A stretch of DNA of 49,783 nt from a virus. The notes below the pieces were generated by a model, which was not told where the DNA came from, searched no databases, and saw nothing but the letters and a program-made list of their open reading frames with translations. A program made the position numbers and the translations under genes. The stretch lies in IMG/VR virus record IMGVR_UViG_3300030117_001129, positions 1 through 49,783 of that record, one strand, 5' to 3'. Shown piece after piece: positions 1-6,136 of the stretch. How positions within the stretch are numbered: the stretch's first letter is position 1; each line of letters begins with the position of its first letter.

Positions 1-2638
1 GGCAATTAAATACGACCACAGTTCTGGTAATGATTGTTTAAAATTTACCACTAATGGCTCTGAACAATTAAGACTTAAATCAGATGGTGAGTTAGTTGTA
101 GGTGGTGATAGTGGGATTGCCATAGCAGAACTTACTTTAAAATCCAACACAACTGGCAACTCAATGGTTAGTTTACTTGCTTTTAAAGACTCTGGAAATA
201 CTGAAAGAGCTTATGTTGGCTATGGTTCATCTAGCCATAGTCATCTTAATTTTTATAACTCTTTAGGTGATCTTAATTTTTACGCTGGTTCTGCTAATAT
301 TAGATTTGTTCTTGATGATGATTCAAGAATCTCACTAAGTAATAATGACTCTGGTGCTAGCAATACAGTATTTGGTAAAGATGCTGGAAAAAGTTTAGTA
401 AGCGGTGCAGATAAAAACACTTTTATTGGTCACGAAGTAGCAGATGCTACAATAACAAATTCCGCAGATAATAACACAGGAATAGGAGCTCTCTCATTAT
501 CTGCTTTAACCAGTGGAACTGCTAATACAACAGTAGGATATAATAGTGGAAATGCTATTACTTCTGGCGGTCAAAATACTGCATTAGGAAGTGAAGCTTT
601 AAAAAACTGTGATGATGGTACACATAACGTAGCTGTAGGAAATGCGTCTAACTTTGCAAATGCTGGAGATTATAACGTAGCAGTTGGTTCACGAGCTCTG
701 TTAAGCAATGTAGGAAATAGAAATGTTGCTGTGGGATACGAAGCATTAAACGCTACAGACAATTCTGGAGATGGTTATAATGTTGGAATAGGCTACAAAG
801 CTTTAACAGCGGCAAACGGTACTGGTATTGAAAACGTGGCAATAGGCGGTAATGCCGGTCTTGCTATTACTACTGGGCACGAGAATGTATTTATTGGTTC
901 TGGGTCTGGTGCAAGTACAACAGCAACAGATGAAAGTATCTTAATTGGTTATCATGCTGGTCAAGGTGATAATATTACTGTAAATGGTATAATTGGTATC
1001 GGTTATCAAGCTTTGCAAGTTCTTACCTCTGGCTCTGGTTCAACTGTTGTAGGGTATAAAGCAGGTAAAAATGTCACAACAGGCGGTTCAAATACTGCTC
1101 TTGGTTATAATTCATTAGGTGGTAATGTTTCTACTGCTTTGACTGGTGCTGATAACATCGCTTTAGGTGCAAACGCTGGTAGAGATATACAGGGATCAGC
1201 CGAAGCAAATGTTCTAATAGGTAAAGATTCTGGAATCGCTTTAACCACAGGAAATTTCAACGTTCTTATTGGAAGAGATGCTGGCGATTCTTTAGTTGAT
1301 GAAACACACAATACAGCAATCGGAACTGATGCTCTTGGTGGTTCAAGTTTAGTTGATCAAACAGTTATTATAGGTTCTCAAGCTGGTGCTGGTGCTATGG
1401 AAGCCACCGCTGATGGAACAGTTTGTGTGGGATATGCGTCTGGGTCTGCAATTACCTCTGGAGCGCAAAATGTTGCTGTGGGTTATCAGTCAATGTTAAG
1501 TTGTACTACGGGGCAGTATAACGTAGCAATAGGCTATCAAGCAATGCTAGATAATGTTGATGGAAGTTTTAATACTGCCGTTGGAAGATTAGCATTAGAA
1601 AACTGTGAACCTTCTTCTAGTGGTGAGGGGCATAATACAGCAATGGGTGCAACTGCTGGCAATGATGTTAGCACAGGAACTTTTAACACTTGCATAGGAA
1701 GTAACGCTGGGCATGACGGAACAAATAATCTAACTACTGGAAGCCAAAATACTTTTCTTGGTGGATATACAAATGGAAGTGCCTCTGGAGCAAGTAATCA
1801 AACTGTAATAGGTTACAATGCAAACGGACAAGCAAATAATTCTGTTGTTCTAGGAAATTCAGATGTAACACAAGTATTCATGGCTGATGATAGTGGCGCA
1901 CAAGTTAATTGTGGGAGAGTCCAAGCATTTCATCCCGGAAATGGAAGTGATCCTGTTCTTCATGTAAAAGACACCCAAGATACTTTTGTTGCAAAATTTG
2001 AGGGTAATAGAGCTGGAGATACAGGTGCTTTTGTAAAAATATTTCACAATCCAAGTTCACCAGCTACAACCAACAGAACATTCTTACAATTTAATATGCT
2101 AGATGCTGGTAGTGCAGAAACAACTTACGCACAATTAAGCACTTTTATTGGCGATAATACAAATACTCAAGAAGATGGTAACTTTAGATTTAGTGTAATG
2201 AATAATGGCACTTTGACTGAGCATCTTAGAATTGATTTTGACGGAGACATGACTGCTACAAATACAACGATAGCATCAAACTCAGATGAAAGGTTAAAAG
2301 AAAACATAGCAGATTATTCTGGTGGGCTAGATATTATAACAAAGCTAAGACCTGTAACATTTGAATATAAAGATTCTAAAAGAAAACAAGGCACTATTAG
2401 AGGATTTGTAGCTCAAGAAGTAAAGGAAGTTGATGATTATTGGATTGGTTCTTATACTATTGAAGATAAAATTGATGGTGTTGAAAACCCAGAATATGAG
2501 TATGTAAAAGATACAGATGGTCAATCTTTAACAAGTAAAATATCAGCAAAAGACACAATGTATGTCTCAGCTATACAAGAACTTCTAGCAAAAATAGATG
2601 CACTTGAGGTAAGAATAAAAGAATTAGAAAGTAAATAA
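1..2638 (+). CDS. Tail fibre/adhesin, 3' part, with C-terminal S74 self-cleaving chaperone (5' end outside window)
   Basis: The frame is open from base 2, so the start lies outside the window; the first internal ATG is at 164. Many short imperfect repeats of the form NxAVGYxAL / NTAxGxxAG fill roughly bases 360-1860, like the beta-roll heads of trimeric adhesins and phage fibres. The C-terminus contains SDERLKENI (bases 2282-2308) followed by LRPVTFEYKD and GFVAQEV, the signature of the peptidase S74 intramolecular chaperone, which trimerises the fibre and then cuts itself off at the conserved serine (Ser at 2282, Lys at 2297). It ends in a coiled coil. The likely role is host receptor binding. 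The module at bases 130-400 is closely related to the last 260 bases of the window. Confidence 0.9.
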   Translation, partial: AIKYDHSSGNDCLKFTTNGSEQLRLKSDGELVVGGDSGIAIAELTLKSNTTGNSMVSLLAFKDSGNTERAYVGYGSSSHSHLNFYNSLGDLNFYAGSANIRFVLDDDSRISLSNNDSGASNTVFGKDAGKSLVSGADKNTFIGHEVADATITNSADNNTGIGALSLSALTSGTANTTVGYNSGNAITSGGQNTALGSEALKNCDDGTHNVAVGNASNFANAGDYNVAVGSRALLSNVGNRNVAVGYEALNATDNSGDGYNVGIGYKALTAANGTGIENVAIGGNAGLAITTGHENVFIGSGSGASTTATDESILIGYHAGQGDNITVNGIIGIGYQALQVLTSGSGSTVVGYKAGKNVTTGGSNTALGYNSLGGNVSTALTGADNIALGANAGRDIQGSAEANVLIGKDSGIALTTGNFNVLIGRDAGDSLVDETHNTAIGTDALGGSSLVDQTVIIGSQAGAGAMEATADGTVCVGYASGSAITSGAQNVAVGYQSMLSCTTGQYNVAIGYQAMLDNVDGSFNTAVGRLALENCEPSSSGEGHNTAMGATAGNDVSTGTFNTCIGSNAGHDGTNNLTTGSQNTFLGGYTNGSASGASNQTVIGYNANGQANNSVVLGNSDVTQVFMADDSGAQVNCGRVQAFHPGNGSDPVLHVKDTQDTFVAKFEGNRAGDTGAFVKIFHNPSSPATTNRTFLQFNMLDAGSAETTYAQLSTFIGDNTNTQEDGNFRFSVMNNGTLTEHLRIDFDGDMTATNTTIASNSDERLKENIADYSGGLDIITKLRPVTFEYKDSKRKQGTIRGFVAQEVKEVDDYWIGSYTIEDKIDGVENPEYEYVKDTDGQSLTSKISAKDTMYVSAIQELLAKIDALEVRIKELESK

Positions 2639-2660
2639 CAACTAACATAAGGAGTCAATA

Positions 2661-2879
2661 ATGGCTAAAAAAGAAAAAGAAAAGCCAGTCTTGAATCTTG
2701 ACGGTAAAGAGTACGTTATAGAAGATATGACTGATGAGCAAAAAATGATGGTAAATCACATTAACGACATACAAAACAAACAAGCATCAAACAGTTTTGT
2801 TGCAGACCAATTAAAGGTAGGTCGTGAAGCGTTTATTAATATGCTCAAAAAGTCTTTAGAAGAAGTTAAGGAAGACTAA
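2661..2879 (+). CDS. Small charged phage protein (72 aa), possibly DUF6447-like
   Basis: Good Shine-Dalgarno (AAGGAG, 2649-2654) ahead of ATG 2661. The lysine/glutamate-rich start is followed by NLDGKEYVIEDMTDEQ and a helical C-terminal half ending in acidic residues. The pattern of a short beta hairpin followed by one long helix resembles small phage proteins grouped as DUF6447, which sit near tail and structural genes; the family assignment is from memory of the pattern. No catalytic motif is visible. Its stop codon overlaps the next start (TAATG), so the two are probably translationally coupled. Function unknown. Confidence 0.75.
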   Translation: MAKKEKEKPVLNLDGKEYVIEDMTDEQKMMVNHINDIQNKQASNSFVADQLKVGREAFINMLKKSLEEVKED

Positions 2880-3169
2880 TGCTTATAAGGAAAAGTTCAC
2901 AGGGTCACTATTTGCGCCTTTACAGGAATACAACTCCCGGCGTTGTCAGAACGAAAAAATACCCAGATGGTACGACGGAGACCCTGTCTTATCCTTCCAG
3001 ATATAAATACTTTTTAGTATTAGATGGTGAAATAATCAAACGAAGTGATAGTTGGGATACTATAGAACAGGCATATGTAGATGAATGTGATTCTAGGCAT
3101 GGTGGAGGAACTGGTAGAATGATTGTAGGTAAGCATAAGTTAGAAAATTATGTAATTAAAACATTATGA
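2879..3169 (+). CDS. Hypothetical protein, 96 aa
   Basis: Starts at the ATG overlapping the previous stop (TAATG). The sequence is rich in Tyr, Arg and Lys with strands such as KYFLVLDGEIIKRSD and a glycine-rich turn HGGGTGRM, suggesting a small mostly-beta fold. No signal peptide, membrane span or known motif can be seen. It lies in the small-gene cluster downstream of the tail fibre, which in comparable phages contains lysis, fibre-assembly and virion accessory proteins. Not recognised. Confidence 0.7.
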   Translation: MLIRKSSQGHYLRLYRNTTPGVVRTKKYPDGTTETLSYPSRYKYFLVLDGEIIKRSDSWDTIEQAYVDECDSRHGGGTGRMIVGKHKLENYVIKTL

Positions 3170-3193
3170 ATAAAACAATAAAAAAGTTAAAGA

Positions 3194-3436
3194 ATGGAGG
3201 ATTTGAAGTTGTTAGTACGAGTTATGACCTTCCTGTTCGTTATGAATCTAGCAGGGTGCAGTCAAGGTTGGAGCGTAGGGGGGATTCAAATAACTCCTCA
3301 AGACACAATAAAAAACACAGTGTTCATAGAAATAATGGCGCATGATAGTGTTGAACATTGGTATGCAAATAAGATATATAGTGGTGAAAATTGGTGTCAC
3401 TTACATGACGAATGGGAATACGTTGAGGTGAAATGA
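3194..3436 (+). CDS. Small lipoprotein, candidate outer-membrane spanin subunit
   Basis: The N-terminus has a basic residue followed by MTFLFVMNLAGC, a clear signal peptide with lipobox LAG-C, so the mature protein should be lipid-anchored at its cysteine. The start is uncertain: ATG 3194 gives an acidic ED extension, while TTG 3209 has GGAGG eight bases upstream and gives a better signal peptide. The stop overlaps the next gene (ATGA), whose product has one membrane span and a periplasmic-type coiled coil, the arrangement of a two-component Rz/Rz1 spanin. The spanin role is inferred from position and topology; the protein is not proline-rich as many o-spanins are. Confidence 0.65.
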   Translation: MEDLKLLVRVMTFLFVMNLAGCSQGWSVGGIQITPQDTIKNTVFIEIMAHDSVEHWYANKIYSGENWCHLHDEWEYVEVK

Positions 3437-3753
3437 GTGGAAAACCTAATACCGCCAGAAGTTATCGCACTACCATTCTTGATGATAATGCCATTGTTAG
3501 CATTAATCTCAAGTGGTTGGCTCAAGGACTCGTATTGGTCGCAGGGTTGGTATATGGTTACTTACAGATTGAAGGTAGGATTAAGGCATTGGAAAACAAG
3601 GTGGCAACAGCGGATGAACAAATTGAAAATTTACTTAGTAAACATATTGTCGAAGAAAAAGCAGAAAGAGAAGAATTAGCACAGAAAGTAGCATTTTATG
3701 AAAAAGAATTAAATCTTAATCCATTTAGTTGGGGTAAGAAAAAGCGGAGATAA
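3433..3753 (+). CDS. Single-span membrane protein with coiled coil, candidate inner-membrane spanin
   Basis: Starts at the ATGA overlap with the lipoprotein gene. About 26 N-terminal residues are soluble, then a membrane span at about residues 27-47 (LKWLAQGLVLVAGLVYGYL), then a long charged coiled coil (IEGRIKALENKVATADEQIENLL and onward) and a lysine-rich tail. The N-in/C-out topology with a periplasmic coiled coil fits an i-spanin, and the lipoprotein lies directly upstream. Proteins with this same layout (TTILDDNA near the start, NPFSW near the end) are common in aquatic phages without assigned function. Spanin identity is inference. Confidence 0.75.
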   Translation: MSGKPNTARSYRTTILDDNAIVSINLKWLAQGLVLVAGLVYGYLQIEGRIKALENKVATADEQIENLLSKHIVEEKAEREELAQKVAFYEKELNLNPFSWGKKKRR

Positions 3754-3754
3754 C

Positions 3755-4072
3755 ATGGATTTTATGGAAATATATGGCGAAGCAGGAATGATAGGAGTTG
3801 TTGGTGCTATGTTTGTATATTTAGTCGTATCTCTTTCTAATAAATCTGCAAAACAACAAGAAACATTAGAAAGTTTAAAAGTAGAAAACAAAGGTCAAAG
3901 TGAAACATTGGAAAATATGGAAGGCATGATAGTAAAATTGATAGATAGATGGAACAAGTCTGACGATAAGATGGACAGAAAATTTGATGCTATGACTAAA
4001 GAAATAAATGATTTAGATAACCAGATTAGTAGAGTAGAAGGTAGTTTATCAAGAATAAATGGGAAACACTAA
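3755..4072 (+). CDS. Membrane-anchored coiled-coil protein (105 aa), possible holin or lysis accessory
   Basis: Follows the preceding stop by one base. A hydrophobic segment at about residues 10-27 (AGMIGVVGAMFVYLVVSL) lies near the N-terminus and is followed by an uninterrupted charged helical region with heptad-like spacing to the end (IVKLIDRWNKSDDKMDR... ISRVEGSLSRI). No catalytic residues. Single-span proteins like this in a lysis-type cluster are often holins, anti-holins or spanin-like proteins; the sequence cannot separate these. The stop overlaps the next start (TAATG). Confidence 0.7.
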   Translation: MDFMEIYGEAGMIGVVGAMFVYLVVSLSNKSAKQQETLESLKVENKGQSETLENMEGMIVKLIDRWNKSDDKMDRKFDAMTKEINDLDNQISRVEGSLSRINGKH

Positions 4073-4287
4073 TGCATAAATTAATGGACATATACAATGC
4101 TCAATATGAAGAAGAGGAAAAACCTTTACTTGTTGAAATGCCTCAGATAACCTCTTTATTAAAGCATCTTGATTTATTATATTCAATTGTATTAAAAAAG
4201 CAAATGGAAAATGAAATGCAACAAGATACAATACAATACTACAATTCTGGACAAGGTTCTAAATCACAAGCAGATAGTGTAAACTAA
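4072..4287 (+). CDS. Small acidic helical protein, 71 aa
   Basis: Begins at the TAATG overlap with the upstream membrane protein and ends in the same kind of overlap with the next gene. The protein is acidic, helical and glutamine-rich toward the end (MENEMQQDTIQYYNSGQ). No membrane span, cysteine motif or recognised fold. Its tight coupling to membrane-protein genes on both sides suggests a role in the same process, but nothing in the sequence shows which. Confidence 0.65.
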   Translation: MHKLMDIYNAQYEEEEKPLLVEMPQITSLLKHLDLLYSIVLKKQMENEMQQDTIQYYNSGQGSKSQADSVN

Positions 4288-4433
4288 TGGATAGTTTAAA
4301 AGTAACTGGATTAAGTACAGGTTTAGGAATTGTTTATTGGACCGATTTATTGTCTGGTTTACTTATGTGTATTATGTTTGCAGTACAGATTTACTATTTA
4401 TATTTAAAAACAAAAAAGATAAAGGAGAGTTAG
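4287..4433 (+). CDS. Tiny membrane protein (48 aa), holin candidate
   Basis: A short reading frame starting at a TAATG overlap. After MDSLKVTGLSTGLGIVYW comes a hydrophobic stretch (LLSGLLMCIMFAVQIYYLYL) and a basic tail KTKKIKES, i.e. one or two short membrane segments with a positive cytoplasmic end. Size, hydrophobicity and position beside candidate spanins fit a small holin, though no sequence family is recognised. Its 3' end contains the AAGGAG that serves as ribosome site for the next gene. Confidence 0.6.
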   Translation: MDSLKVTGLSTGLGIVYWTDLLSGLLMCIMFAVQIYYLYLKTKKIKES

Positions 4434-4434
4434 T

Positions 4435-4611
4435 ATGTTAGCTAAACTAATAGCAGACGACTTATTGTCAGATGAAAACGGAGCAGAGGTAATTGCTGAA
4501 ATAAACAAAGCAGTAGATATTCCAATCATCTCTGAAAAAACAGAGCAAAAAATACTAGAAGCACTTTGGAAAGTAATCAAAGGCGTATTACTCAAGAAGA
4601 TTGGTGTATAA
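4435..4611 (+). CDS. Small hypothetical protein, 58 aa
   Basis: ATG 4435 is preceded by AAGGAG (4422-4427). The product is amphipathic and helical (MLAKLIADDLLSDENGAEVI ... KILEALWKVIKGVLLKKIGV) with a basic, hydrophobic C-terminal helix but no definite membrane span. TAATG overlap with the next gene supports it being translated. Function unknown; it could be an accessory to the membrane proteins just upstream. Confidence 0.6.
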   Translation: MLAKLIADDLLSDENGAEVIAEINKAVDIPIISEKTEQKILEALWKVIKGVLLKKIGV

Positions 4612-4739
4612 TGCCAGCAGCTAAAAAACAAGCAAAGAAACAACCTTCCGCAGTTGAAAAGCATATTGAGTTCATTTACGGAGAGTTGGAAGAATTAAGG
4701 GAAAAACTTGAAAAAGTTTTAGTAAGAATGGGATTGTAA
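4611..4739 (+). CDS. Very small basic coiled-coil protein, 42 aa
   Basis: Starts at the overlap with the previous stop. A lysine/alanine-rich N-terminus (MPAAKKQAKKQ) is followed by a single helix with heptad pattern (IEFIYGELEELREKLEKVLV). Probably oligomerises through this helix. It is immediately followed by the basic Cys-rich gene at 4741, with only one base between them. No function can be assigned. Confidence 0.55.
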   Translation: MPAAKKQAKKQPSAVEKHIEFIYGELEELREKLEKVLVRMGL

Positions 4740-4740
4740 A

Positions 4741-5022
4741 ATGTCTAAAGGTAAAATGCCAGCAAGAAATAAAAAGAACTTTCGCTCTACTAAATCTGGA
4801 GCGGGAATGACTCGTGCTGGTGTAGCTGCCTATAGAAGAATGAATCCCGGTTCTAAATTAAAAACCGCTGTAACAGGAAAGGTAAAGCCTGGTAGTAAGT
4901 CTGCAAAAAGAAGAAAGTCTTATTGTAGTAGGTCTGCAGGTCAAATGAGAATGCATAATATTAATTGCTCTAAAACACCTGAAAAAAGAATTTGTGCAGC
5001 TAGAAGAAGATGGAAGTGTTAA
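4741..5022 (+). CDS. Small basic Cys-rich protein, DUF6321-like
   Basis: The 93-residue product is extremely basic (Arg/Lys), with GMTRAGVAAYRRMNPGSKL and TAVTGKVKPGSKSAKRR in the middle and cysteines in SYCSRS, NINCSK, RICAARR and the final WKC. This pattern is one I associate with DUF6321, found in aquatic phages and in some large eukaryotic viruses. The charge suggests nucleic-acid binding, and four to five cysteines could bind a metal. It heads a run of similar small basic genes (4741-5763). The molecular role is unknown. Confidence 0.8.
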   Translation: MSKGKMPARNKKNFRSTKSGAGMTRAGVAAYRRMNPGSKLKTAVTGKVKPGSKSAKRRKSYCSRSAGQMRMHNINCSKTPEKRICAARRRWKC

Positions 5023-5166
5023 ATGTCTAAGAAAGATGCGTGTTATTACAAAGTAAAAGCAAGATACAAAGTATGGCCTTCAGCTTATGCTTCTGGAGCA
5101 TTAGTTAAGTGTCGTAAAGTAGGAGCTGCTAATTGGGGCAACTCAAGTAAGAAGAAAAAGAAGTAA
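5023..5166 (+). CDS. Tiny basic protein (47 aa) of a conserved viral family
   Basis: ATG 5023 directly follows the previous stop. The product carries ACYYKVKARYKVWPSAYASG, then ALVKCRKVGAANWG and a poly-lysine tail. The KARYKVWPSAYASGALVKCRK core is a pattern I recall from many phages and large DNA viruses, always as a free-standing tiny protein. Two cysteines and strong positive charge suggest nucleic-acid or metal binding. It overlaps the next start (TAATG). Function unknown. Confidence 0.75.
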   Translation: MSKKDACYYKVKARYKVWPSAYASGALVKCRKVGAANWGNSSKKKKK

Positions 5167-5360
5167 TGGCTAAAGATGGTTTACGAAAATGGTTCTCAAG
5201 GAATCAAGGAAAAGGTTGGGTTGATTGTAAAACAGGAAAACCTTGTGGAAGGCGTAAAGGTGAGAAAAGAAAAGGATACCCAGCTTGTAGACCAACAATG
5301 GCACAATGTACTTCAGCTATGAAAAAGAAAACAAGTAGTAAAAGGATAAGTTGGAAGTAA
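5166..5360 (+). CDS. Small basic protein, DUF5872-like
   Basis: The product starts MAKDGLRKWFSRN, continues GWVDCKTGKPCGRRKGEKRK, YPACRPTMAQC, and ends lysine-rich: the layout I associate with DUF5872 (an N-terminal Trp-containing helix, then a Cys-Cys-Cys-Cys basic core). Four cysteines (DCKTGKPC and PACRPTMAQC) could coordinate one zinc ion. It is coupled to both neighbours through TAATG overlaps. The family occurs in phages and large DNA viruses as part of clusters like this one; its role is not established. Confidence 0.75.
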   Translation: MAKDGLRKWFSRNQGKGWVDCKTGKPCGRRKGEKRKGYPACRPTMAQCTSAMKKKTSSKRISWK

Positions 5361-5614
5361 TGGCAGACGTATTTGGATTATCAGATGTAGCAGCTCCAGA
5401 CACAGGAAGGGGTGGTGCAACAAAATTAAAAACTGGTGGTATGAGAAGGAGTTACAATATGAAAATGAAAAAATGTCCAACAGGAAAGATTTACGACACT
5501 AGGTTAAAAAAGTGTGTAACTAAAAAGGCAGACCTTAACAAAGATAAAAAAGTATCTAGTTATGAAAGCAAAAGGTCAGCAGCAATCAATAAATCAATGA
5601 AAGGAGGCATGTAA
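5360..5614 (+). CDS. Small basic protein with capsid-like N-terminus and EF-hand-like loop
   Basis: The start is ATG 5360 in the TAATG overlap; an in-frame TTG at 5351 is less likely because the capsid-like sequence begins exactly at the ATG. Residues 1-35 (MADVFG... APD.G..G.....TG..RR.YN) align with the first 35 residues of the major capsid protein at 44463. A short Cys module follows (KKCPTGKIYDTRLKKC), then DLNKDKKVSSYE, which fits the 12-residue EF-hand loop (acidic or polar at 1, 3, 5, 9 and Glu at 12). The shared N-terminus suggests incorporation into the head or binding the same partner as the capsid protein (inference). Confidence 0.8.
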   Translation: MADVFGLSDVAAPDTGRGGATKLKTGGMRRSYNMKMKKCPTGKIYDTRLKKCVTKKADLNKDKKVSSYESKRSAAINKSMKGGM

Positions 5615-5763
5615 TGCCAAGTCCAATGAAATGCAAAACAATGGTAGGGCCAGGAAAAAAGTACAAGACAATGGAAGAATGTCTTAGCTATGGTGGCAAA
5701 AAGATGGGTAAGATGAAGAAGAAAGCTAAAATGAAACCTGCCAGAGGAATGGGTGGATATTAA
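5614..5763 (+). CDS. Tiny basic protein, 49 aa
   Basis: Starts at a TAATG overlap with AAGGAGG (5600-5606) in the preceding gene. The product is methionine- and lysine-rich with two cysteines: MPSPMKCKTMVGPGKKYKTM, EECLSYGG, then a KMKKKAKMK tail. It looks like a further member of the small basic cassette. The tail could contact DNA or the inner capsid surface. Not recognised. Confidence 0.65.
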   Translation: MPSPMKCKTMVGPGKKYKTMEECLSYGGKKMGKMKKKAKMKPARGMGGY

Positions 5764-5780
5764 TTCACCCTTTTCTATTA

Positions 5781-5957
5781 ATGGGTAAAAAAATAAACAT
5801 AGACCTATTTTCTAACGATGTAGGTTTTGGGGATACTGTTAGTAGGGCAATCAAAACTGTTAGTCGAGGTTATATAAAGGAGTGTGGAGGATGCAAGAAA
5901 AGGAAAGAAATTCTCAACCGATTGATTCCTTACAGAGGGATTCCGAATCGGAAATAG
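5781..5957 (+). CDS. Small protein with C-x2-C motif, 58 aa
   Basis: An ORF with ATG 5781 encodes a short acidic/hydrophobic start and then YIKECGGCKKRKEILNRLIPYR. The CGGCKKRKEILN motif followed by a short hydrophobic stretch is a recurrent module of tiny phage proteins that sit close to tail genes; I know the pattern but no function. The single Cys pair could bind metal as a dimer. Its 3' 67 bases overlap the next gene in another frame. Confidence 0.6.
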   Translation: MGKKINIDLFSNDVGFGDTVSRAIKTVSRGYIKECGGCKKRKEILNRLIPYRGIPNRK

Positions 5958-6136
5958 CAATAAGAAACGGAGGGGCTATTGCAGGCTCTGAAGGTGGTCT
6001 TAGACTTGATGTATTTGACCATGATGCAAACTCTGAAATAGACTTTACTGAAGATACTTGTTCTATATGTGAATTGCCAGAGCATGCTCAAAACCTCATC
6101 ATAGAAGATATAGAATACGACCAATCTAATGCCTAA
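5891..6136 (+). CDS. Acidic protein with EF-hand-like loop and C-x2-C motif, 81 aa
   Basis: ATG 5891 is chosen because AAGGAG (5877-5882) lies eight bases upstream; an in-frame GTG at 5882 would bury that site. The protein is strongly acidic, with DHDANSEIDFTE fitting the EF-hand loop positions 1, 3, 5, 9 and 12, immediately followed by CSICELPEHA. It overlaps the previous gene by 67 bases and the nozzle-like gene by 8 bases, so it is part of the same transcript. Calcium binding is suggested by the motif only. Role unknown. Confidence 0.65.
   Translation: MQEKERNSQPIDSLQRDSESEIAIRNGGAIAGSEGGLRLDVFDHDANSEIDFTEDTCSICELPEHAQNLIIEDIEYDQSNA

Noticed and set aside
1-2638. Window as a closed circle with one fibre gene across the ends
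   Set aside because: Joining last base to first base puts the two fibre parts in different frames and gives an early stop; closure would need missing sequence.
3166-3345. 59-codon frame from ATG 3166 overlapping the lipoprotein gene
   Set aside because: Start coupling is good, but the product is low-complexity and the overlapping frame has a convincing lipoprotein signal. Not listed as a gene.
3437-3679. 80-codon frame from GTG 3437 with a hydrophobic N-terminal half, inside the candidate i-spanin gene
   Set aside because: The frame from 3433 has the ATGA coupling, a clear span plus coiled coil and a pattern known from other phages; the GTG frame looks like a shadow, though its hydrophobicity is noted in the findings.
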